Shown here: positions 58,217 through 64,000 of the stretch, piece by piece
Layout: every line of letters starts with the position of its first letter
Numbering within the stretch: the stretch's first letter is position 1
Assembly (NCBI GenBank): GCA_037442005.1
Contig: JBBIRA010000006.1
Span: 16,852 to 80,851 of the forward strand
Length of the DNA: 64,000 nt
Direction: 5' to 3'
Source: Leptospirillum sp037442005
Lineage (GTDB): Bacteria; Nitrospirota; Leptospirillia; Leptospirillales; Leptospirillaceae
Program-made: the position numbers and the translations under genes
The notes under the pieces: generated by a model
What the model saw: only the letters and a program-made list of their open reading frames with translations
What the model was told of the DNA's origin: nothing
The model's database searches: none

Positions 58217-58648
58217 CGCAAAACCTCCCTTTTGTTGTTGTATGCAGACTCCAGAAAAAAAGCATTGGCGTAAAAAGCAAGACCATTCACGGGGAGCAGA
58301 CTGGATGAAAGGGCAGGAAAAAACGGAAATAAGACGAAGTTCTCCAGCAGGTCCCCAAGCTTGTTTGAATGGAGTGTTTGGATGAACACAATGATAATTA
58401 TAGGAAAAATAGTCTTAAAAATCAATAAAAAATTTTTTATTTCTTTTTTTATAATTATTTGCGATATGGAAAATCAGTTTTTTCTCCTTCTTTTTTGGAT
58501 CATTTTGCTTCTTTTTCCGGCCGTCTCCATTGGTCCGTCAAAGAAGGAACGCAAACTTCATGACTTTGGGATTTTAATGGGTTCTTGGGGGAAGAGGTTT
58601 CCCGGTCAGAGAGGGAACGGAGACGATTGCGAAACGGGAAAAACGCGA
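58217..58648. other. AT-rich intergenic region upstream of the lipoprotein pair
   Basis: 432 bases. The stretch 58380-58510 is very AT-rich and includes the minus-strand promoter. The mRNA would have a leader of about 170 bases. A plus-strand frame (58361-58681) is hydrophobic only because of its base composition, has no ribosome site and runs into the acyltransferase gene; it is not called. Confidence 0.5.
58397..58425 (-). promoter_or_regulatory. Promoter TTGATT-N17-TATAAT for the DUF4398/OmpA operon
   Basis: On the minus strand TTGATT (58425-58420), 17-base AT-rich spacer and a perfect TATAAT (58402-58397). Surrounding A/T tracts may act as UP-elements, fitting strong expression of envelope lipoproteins. 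Confidence 0.7.
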
Positions 58649-59491
58649 TCAACCGGGCGTTTCAAATGGTTGCGCTTCTGATCTTCGGGAATCATTGACG
58701 TTGTCGGGGTACCAGGATTGTTTCCCGATTTCTGTTTCTACCCCGTCGAACCGGTTGAGGGCGGTGAGGATGGCGCTCCGACAATCGTTGGCGAGGGCTC
58801 CCGGATCGGTCGTCTCCCGGTTTGTTTCTATGGCCGGGCAAAAGTGGACATGGACCACGATCCTGTCAAGCCGGGCGACCTTCCATAACGAAGAGATAAA
58901 AGTCATGTCTCCGGTAAAGGCGACCCTTTCCTCCCGGCGCCCGTCGATCGTCCTGTAGGTCATCCGGACCGGGACGACCGCCACACCTTCTTCTACGGGA
59001 ACCTTGAACAGGGCTTTCCGGAAGGGCAGGACCGTTTTGCCTTCACTTGTGGTGCCTTCGGCAAAGAGCACGATGGAGTCGCCGTTTCCAAAGGCAGCGA
59101 TGATTTCTCTTCGGGTGGAGCGGAGGGTTTCCGGTCGATTCCTGTCGACGAAAAGAGATCGGGAATGGCGGGCAAGATCTCCGACAAGAGGCCATCGGGC
59201 AATCTCCGATTTTCCAATGAATCGGGCGGGCCGGAGGGCTCCCAGGACGGCCGGATCCATCCATGAGAGATGGTTGGCCACAACCATCACGACCCGGGAG
59301 TCCTCCGGGATCGTTCCCGTGACGCGAATCGTGACTTTCAGAAGATCAAGACTCTTCTGGCACCAGTCCCGCATGCGCCGTGCACCCTCCGTGGGAAGCT
59401 CCCCTTTTTTCGGGACGAGGAGGAAGGCACCACGGAACAGTTGCCAGAAGATGGCCGTGCATTTGAACAGCGGGACCAAAGACACGTTCAT
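58649..59491 (-). CDS. 1-acyl-glycerol-3-phosphate acyltransferase (PlsC/OlsA-like)
   Basis: 280 residues. Motif 1 VVANHLSWMDPAVLGALRPA (N-H-x4-D), motif 2 ARHSRSLFVDRNRPETL, motif 3 IVLFAEGTTSEGKTVLPFRK, motif 4 VAVVPVRMTY. It adds a fatty acyl chain to a lysolipid. It lies 22 bases after an OlsB-like gene, so it is probably the OlsA partner that turns lyso-ornithine lipid into ornithine lipid, although PlsC activity on lysophosphatidate cannot be excluded. Confidence 0.88.
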   Translation of the reverse strand: MNVSLVPLFKCTAIFWQLFRGAFLLVPKKGELPTEGARRMRDWCQKSLDLLKVTIRVTGTIPEDSRVVMVVANHLSWMDPAVLGALRPARFIGKSEIARWPLVGDLARHSRSLFVDRNRPETLRSTRREIIAAFGNGDSIVLFAEGTTSEGKTVLPFRKALFKVPVEEGVAVVPVRMTYRTIDGRREERVAFTGDMTFISSLWKVARLDRIVVHVHFCPAIETNRETTDPGALANDCRSAILTALNRFDGVETEIGKQSWYPDNVNDSRRSEAQPFETPG

Positions 59492-59513
59492 GTCTGATGT
59501 GGCGGCCGGGCGA

Positions 59514-60287
59514 TCAATAAGCCATGGCCAGCCGCATGAAATGTCTCCTGTAACGCTCGTTCATGCGATCAATCGACAAATGAATCAGGTAGTCGGCGGT
59601 ATTGAAGTCCGGGTCATAGGCCGGATTGCCCATGACGGTCGCTCCGAGCTTCAGATAGCCCTTCAGAAGGGGAGGAAGCGGGGGTGTTGTCGTGGCGGGA
59701 GGCAAGAGGTGGGGCAATGGGTAGGGTCTCAAGGGTGTCACGGTCCGGTGTGCCGGTGGCCAGGCCGTTGCCTGGAGAAAGGAGTGGATCTGTCCGATTG
59801 AATCTCCCCCCTCCCGAAGGCTGACGCTGGCGCAGCCCAAAAGGGCCTCATATCCTTCCACCTGCATGAAGGTCGCAAGACCGGACCAGAGAAGGCTGAT
59901 GACAGCCCCCTGGCGGAAGTCCTTCCGGACACAGGACCGTCCGACTTCAATGGTCCGGGAAAGGTCTGGCAAAAGAGGTTCAAGGTCAAATTCCGTTTGG
60001 GAATAACGTTGGCCACATCCCTTTTCGGGGGTCAGGATCCGGTAGGTCCCGACCACCTGTCCAAACCGCTCTTCCCGGACAATCAGATGATGACAGAGCG
60101 GGTCGAACCGGTCGCTATCGATCCCCGACGCACAGGAGTCGAGCTGTGCGCCCATCTCCCGGGCAAAGACCTGATAGCGCAGACGCTGGGCTTCGCGCAC
60201 TTCTTCCGGTGATCGGGCCAGCGACAGGCTCAATCCCTGGGAAGGGGAAATCTTGTTGCCGGTGAGATCCATCCTTGCCTGTTTCAT
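59514..60287 (-). CDS. OlsB-like N-acyltransferase (ornithine lipid synthesis, GNAT fold)
   Basis: 257 residues. LSLARSPEEVREAQRLRYQV, the FAREMGA loop, HLIVREERFGQVVGTYRIL, TIEVGRSCVRKDFRQGAVIS and YLKLGATVMGNPAYDPDFNT are typical of the hemolysin-like/OlsB acyltransferases. These join a 3-hydroxy acyl chain from acyl carrier protein to ornithine. ATG 60287 has CAGGAG upstream; a longer frame to 60551 is rejected. With the next gene it forms an olsB-olsA order. Confidence 0.82.
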   Translation of the reverse strand: MKQARMDLTGNKISPSQGLSLSLARSPEEVREAQRLRYQVFAREMGAQLDSCASGIDSDRFDPLCHHLIVREERFGQVVGTYRILTPEKGCGQRYSQTEFDLEPLLPDLSRTIEVGRSCVRKDFRQGAVISLLWSGLATFMQVEGYEALLGCASVSLREGGDSIGQIHSFLQATAWPPAHRTVTPLRPYPLPHLLPPATTTPPLPPLLKGYLKLGATVMGNPAYDPDFNTADYLIHLSIDRMNERYRRHFMRLAMAY

Positions 60288-60524
60288 GGGATGCTCCTGT
60301 CTGGAGTGAGATCCGGAGGGGATTCTTACACATGGCTTCCGGGAACCATCATCTCCTTTCCTGATGACACAGAGGTCCAGATTGGGTCTAGAGCTGAAGA
60401 CAGACCTTCGGGACAGACCGGCCCGGGGGGTGTGATCATGGAGGCCTAAATAAAGATAAAGTTTATAAAAGATATGGATATTTGATGAATTGACGTTTAT
60501 CTCTGATGGGAAGATGATATCCCA

Positions 60525-61979
60525 ATGGATACCCTTCAATTTTTTGATCATGAAAACAGCGCAACCATCGGTATTGAGACCTTTAAGGCTATGGCGTTAA
60601 AGGCTCCTTGGGGAGTGTTGTTATCACAGGGAGCCAATCTGCCCATTGTCTATGCCAATCCGGCATTTTCCCTGATAACGGGATACTCTCTAGAAGAGGT
60701 TCTTGGCCGCAACTGTTCTTTTCTGCAGGGGACCGACCGGGAACAGCCCGCCATATCGAAGATCCGGGACGCGCTAAGAGACAAGAGCCCATTTGAAGGG
60801 GTTCTCCGGAATTACCGGAAGGATGGATCTCTTTTTTACAATCATCTCCGGATCGATCCGATTTATGCCGAAGACGGCTCTTTTGTGTGTTTTGTCGGCT
60901 ACCAGCAGGATGTCACCCAGGAAAGACGGAGAACTCTGTTTCTCGAGATGCTGATCGGCATCGGGGAGATGCTGAACGATTCTCTCTATGAGATGGCGGA
61001 TGAATCCGTTCTGGATCTGGTGACCCGGGAAATCAGCCGGCTTTCCCTGTTCCATATCGCAGCGGTGAGTCAGGTGGAAAACGGCTGTTCCATTTCGTAT
61101 CTCTCGGCGTCGGGTCCCGGGGTCCCTTCGGTTGTGGAGGTTTGCGGGAACCCTGACGCAGGGCCCTGTCCTCTGACGCTCTCCGCCTGGAATACCAACG
61201 AGATCTCCTTTGACAACCATTACCCCGACCATCCGGAGAGAGTATCGATCCGCCAGGTCATGATCGACGAGAAATGGTATAGCGGGGCGGTGATCCCGAT
61301 TGTCTCCGGAGGGAAGGTGACCTACGCTCTGGGACTTGTCTCCGCGCTTTATGGCGTTTTTGATTCCGAGATGCTCCATGGTCTTCGCCGGATCAAGACG
61401 ATGGTGGAGGAATTTCTCAAACGGAAAGCGGAGTTTCTTGACCGGAAAGGCCATACCCGAAGGGATCCTCTCACCGGATTGTTGAACCGGCTGGCCTTCG
61501 GGGAGATCGTGGCTGATATTTTGTCCCGGACCCGCCATCACAACACGATCACGGCCATTGTTTATGTCGATCTCGACGGCTTCAAGCTGATCAACGACAA
61601 CCATGGCCATGAAGCCGGGGATCGGGTCCTGTCTGTCGTGGGGGAGCGGATCCTGGCCTCTGTTCGTGAGAAGGATGCCGCGGTGCGGCTGGGGGGCGAT
61701 GAATTCCTGCTTCTTCTGGAGGGAATCAACAGTCTCGGGGACCTTGAGGAATTTCTGATCCGTTTCTCGCAGGTGCTGGAAGAGCCGATTTCCTGGAAAA
61801 ATCTCTGGTTCCGGGTCCGGGCCAGTTTTGGCGTGACCCTGTTTCCCCAGGACTCAGGTGATGTGGATGTTCTTCTCCATCACGCCGATCAGGCCATGTA
61901 TGCCCACAAACGTCTGGACAGGGACAATCGCGGTCCCTTTGTTCTCTATCCCCCTCTGGAACTCCATTTCAGGAAATAG
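60525..61979 (+). CDS. LOV (blue-light flavin)-GAF-like-GGDEF diguanylate cyclase
   Basis: 484 residues. Residues ~25-135 are a PAS domain of the LOV class: GRNCSFLQGTDREQ (61-74) has the adduct-forming Cys64, followed by FEGVLRNYRKDGSLFYNHLR (flavin-binding Asn96 and Asn106) and FVCFVGYQQDVTQ (Gln). Residues ~150-310 look GAF-like. The GGDEF domain has VYVDLDGFKLINDNHGHEAG and RLGGDEF (GGDEF at 390-394) with the I-site REKD upstream, so it should make c-di-GMP and be feedback-inhibited. No membrane span. It is divergent from olsB across an AT-rich gap. Confidence 0.88.
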   Translation: MDTLQFFDHENSATIGIETFKAMALKAPWGVLLSQGANLPIVYANPAFSLITGYSLEEVLGRNCSFLQGTDREQPAISKIRDALRDKSPFEGVLRNYRKDGSLFYNHLRIDPIYAEDGSFVCFVGYQQDVTQERRRTLFLEMLIGIGEMLNDSLYEMADESVLDLVTREISRLSLFHIAAVSQVENGCSISYLSASGPGVPSVVEVCGNPDAGPCPLTLSAWNTNEISFDNHYPDHPERVSIRQVMIDEKWYSGAVIPIVSGGKVTYALGLVSALYGVFDSEMLHGLRRIKTMVEEFLKRKAEFLDRKGHTRRDPLTGLLNRLAFGEIVADILSRTRHHNTITAIVYVDLDGFKLINDNHGHEAGDRVLSVVGERILASVREKDAAVRLGGDEFLLLLEGINSLGDLEEFLIRFSQVLEEPISWKNLWFRVRASFGVTLFPQDSGDVDVLLHHADQAMYAHKRLDRDNRGPFVLYPPLELHFRK

Positions 61980-62119
61980 TTCTTCCTTCGTTTCTTCCTC
62001 CGGTTTGATCGAACGAATCTCTCCTTCACATCAGGTCCTCATCGTCCCCGACACCTCTCCACTCGCCGGCTGTCCCGTCGATTTTTCAGGGAGATCATTT
62101 CCGGGAGACTCCTGTCCGG

Positions 62120-64000
62120 TTATCGGGGAGACAAGGACAACGGAACGGTCTGGGGGCTGGCTGCGCCGATGACAAGGGTCAGCGGCCCGGCGGGACCGCC
62201 TTTTGGGTTACCGTTGGCAACCCAGAGGTTTCCCGAGCCATCGACCGCAATGGCCACCGGATGGTGGATTGTGGCTCCCCTCCATCCGGATCCTGTGAGC
62301 GCCGCTCCGTCCTCCGAGAAGGCTGTGAGACTTCCCGAGCGGGTATTGGTGATCCAGACGGTATTGTTCCCGTCGATGGCCAACCCTTCGGGATGGTCGA
62401 TCCCGCCGCCGGAGAGGGGGGATCCGTTCAGGGGATTTCCCAGTGCGGAAAGTCCGGTCAGGGAATCCGGATCGTGATTCGCGATCCAGACGTTTCCCCC
62501 CGCATCCACGGCAAGAGCCCGTGGGTGGCTGATGCCGGCGGTTCTCCTGAACTGTCCGACAAGATGGCCTTGGGGATCAAAAGAGAGGACAAGGTCCTCC
62601 TTTGTCAGACTGGCCCAGAGAGTGCCCGCCTCATCGGAGGCGAGACTGTTTGCAGAGAGGGAAAACGAGCCTAATTGTTGACCCCGGCCATCAAACAGGG
62701 CGATCTGCCGCCTCCCGGCGACCCAGACTGTTTGTGTCTGAGGGTTCTGGGTCATGGCCCGGGGAGAGACAAGCGCTTCCGGAATGAGCGATCGGGGCGC
62801 TCCGGAAGGGAGCCGTGTTTCCAGGGCATGGGATTCGGCGATCCATAGCCGACCCCGGGAATCGATGGACAGGGCCCCCGGAGGGTGGGACAGAGGGAAT
62901 GAGGCCAAGGAAAAGAGATCTTCCGGGTGCCCGGTCTTCCAGCCTAGCCGGGTCAGGGTTTTCTGCCCGGGGCAGATCAGAAAGAGCGCGTCGTGGCCGT
63001 CGACGGCGATGGAGGGATTCCCGGAGGGACAGGGCGGGAGAAGGGTGGCGGATGTTTTGCGCGGAGACACCTTCAGAAGAAAGTCCGTCAGTTCTGGTGA
63101 CGCGGGTAACAGCGCCAGAATCGGGTGGAGGTGGCGCTGTGGGTGGCTTTCCATGGAAAGGGTTGCCTCCATGGTGTTGGTGACCGGATGGCGGGGAGTG
63201 GACAGAAGAGAGAAGAGCTTCTGGCAGCCCCGGGATCCGGCCATGCCACAGAGATCCAGAAGAGAGCCCAGAAAAGGAAGCGTCCCGGAAGGATCGGAAA
63301 AAGCGGGTGTGATGGTTCCATTTGAGGAATCCACCAGGGCGGTCGCGAGATCCCAGCTGTGGTCAAAGGCGATGGCGGACAGGGGGGCGGGATTGATCGT
63401 GGTCCCGGTAAACGCCTGTTTCAGGCTGCTGACAGCGGCGATGGTGGTCAGGCTGTTCACAAGGACGGCTTGACCTTCGAACGTTGAAGGGAGAAGGGCG
63501 ATCAGCTTGAGGGTCGGGTTTTCCTTTCCATGGACCAGCGATCCCCAGGCGATGATTTCATAGCGGGTGTCTGGATTTTGGGGGAATGAAACGGTCGCGG
63601 TGCCGTTTTGATGGGTGATTCCCGTGGCGATAATGGTTGTGGCGTTGGTGAGGAGGTTGATGGCGCAGAGGGTGAGCCGGGCACCGGGGACGAATTTTTC
63701 TTCCTGTTTCACCGTGACCCGGAGTGTCCGGTTGGGTCCTTTCGGGACATTTAGCGAGTGATAGCGATACGGTCCCTGCCGGGTGCGGTCTAAAATCCGG
63801 CTCTGATTGTCGTCCGGTTCGCTTCCGGCGCCGGCCAGAAAAGTGAGGGTCTCTGTGGGAGCCGGACGGGTGGTTCCCGAGACAGACTCCCGGAACAGTT
63901 CCCGGCAGGTGGCGGGGATTTCTTTACATCGGGCGACCGCATTGGCCCAGCCGTTTAAGGTGTTCTGGCTGGCGAGCGACAGGGTGCTGGAAAACCCTTG
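62120..64000 (-). CDS. Beta-propeller (NHL/Vgb-like) repeat protein, 5' end outside window
   Basis: About 626 codons are visible; the frame is still open at the right edge, so the N-terminus lies outside. The visible N-terminal third (YHSLNVPKGPNRTLRVTV, RLTLCAINLLTNATTIIATG) looks like an extracellular carboxypeptidase-regulatory-like or Ig-like region. The C-terminal ~350 residues repeat a blade motif: GALSIDSRGRLWIAES, ALAVDAGGNVWIANHDPDSL, GLAIDGNNTVWITNTRSGSL, AIAVDGSGNLWVANGNPKG. It is probably a secreted or surface protein; the ligand is unknown. Only minor spurious frames lie between it and the LOV gene. Confidence 0.82.
   Translation of the reverse strand, partial: QGFSSTLSLASQNTLNGWANAVARCKEIPATCRELFRESVSGTTRPAPTETLTFLAGAGSEPDDNQSRILDRTRQGPYRYHSLNVPKGPNRTLRVTVKQEEKFVPGARLTLCAINLLTNATTIIATGITHQNGTATVSFPQNPDTRYEIIAWGSLVHGKENPTLKLIALLPSTFEGQAVLVNSLTTIAAVSSLKQAFTGTTINPAPLSAIAFDHSWDLATALVDSSNGTITPAFSDPSGTLPFLGSLLDLCGMAGSRGCQKLFSLLSTPRHPVTNTMEATLSMESHPQRHLHPILALLPASPELTDFLLKVSPRKTSATLLPPCPSGNPSIAVDGHDALFLICPGQKTLTRLGWKTGHPEDLFSLASFPLSHPPGALSIDSRGRLWIAESHALETRLPSGAPRSLIPEALVSPRAMTQNPQTQTVWVAGRRQIALFDGRGQQLGSFSLSANSLASDEAGTLWASLTKEDLVLSFDPQGHLVGQFRRTAGISHPRALAVDAGGNVWIANHDPDSLTGLSALGNPLNGSPLSGGGIDHPEGLAIDGNNTVWITNTRSGSLTAFSEDGAALTGSGWRGATIHHPVAIAVDGSGNLWVANGNPKGGPAGPLTLVIGAASPQTVPLSLSPR

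Noticed and set aside
58361..58681. Hydrophobic plus-strand frame in AT-rich DNA
   Set aside because: Hydrophobicity follows from AT-rich codons (Phe, Ile, Leu); no ribosome site, overlaps the minus promoter and the end of the acyltransferase gene.
62754..63473. Plus-strand open frame of 239 codons
   Set aside because: Antisense to the beta-propeller gene with its regular repeats; composition is Arg/Gly-rich shadow sequence.

Overview
The window reads as chromosomal DNA of a chemolithoautotroph related to Leptospirillum (Nitrospirota). This is an inference from gene content: an energy-converting-hydrogenase-like membrane complex beside genes resembling the CO dehydrogenase beta-subunit family, archaeal-type PEP carboxylase (a replenishing enzyme that fits a reductive TCA cycle), de novo cobalamin genes, LpxC (so Gram-negative), and many c-di-GMP proteins. 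Base composition is moderately GC-rich, TTG and GTG starts are common, and genes are tightly packed with ATGA-type overlaps. I see no insertion sequence, prophage, CRISPR array or rRNA operon.

Layout. 1-3.1 kb: an EamA transporter (cut by the left edge), pterin carbinolamine dehydratase and an EAL-CZB phosphodiesterase. 3.1-10.3 kb, minus strand: six overlapping genes for a hydrogenase-4/complex-I-like ion pump whose large subunit lacks the nickel cysteines. 10.3-11.9 kb: a promoter with a palindromic operator and two tandem CdhB-like genes. 11.9-16.3 kb: a GGDEF-EAL protein translationally coupled to a diiron MBL-fold (ODP-like) protein, then a periplasmic thioredoxin-like protein. 16.3-27.8 kb: prmA, pyrF, def, two cobalamin clusters (cobJ-cobO and cbiD-cbiE-cbiT-cbiG), marC, a soluble PAS chemoreceptor and a YgjP-type metallopeptidase.

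28-42.4 kb, mostly plus strand: the conserved block usually found near a replication origin (rpmH-rnpA-yidD-yidC-mnmE-mnmG-rsmG-parA-parB), here preceded by rplI and followed by a bactofilin, mnmA, a DnaQ-like exonuclease and an RNase III with a long acidic tail. Two parS sites are visible, but no dnaA or dnaN. This block is followed by a 43-residue membrane protein, tusA, a 2Fe-2S ferredoxin, a bifunctional-nuclease-family gene and a lipoprotein. 42.5-56.4 kb: lpxC, PEP carboxylase, a CopD-like membrane protein, an inositol monophosphatase, an M50 protease, a polyprenyl synthase, a DUF1015 protein and the ileS-lspA-TPR-rluD operon. 56.6 kb: tRNA-Val(CAC). 57-60.3 kb: an envelope lipoprotein pair (DUF4398 and OmpA) and an olsB/olsA-like ornithine-lipid pair. 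60.5-62 kb: a LOV-type GGDEF protein. A beta-propeller protein runs off the right edge.

Taken together, the accessory content is about sensing and energy. Four c-di-GMP or chemotaxis proteins carry different sensors (zinc-binding CZB, diiron ODP partner, PAS, LOV flavin). The nickel-less ion pump sits divergently from the CdhB-like pair, with TTCATT-type half-sites near both starts, which suggests a ferredoxin-linked energy module that deserves a closer look.
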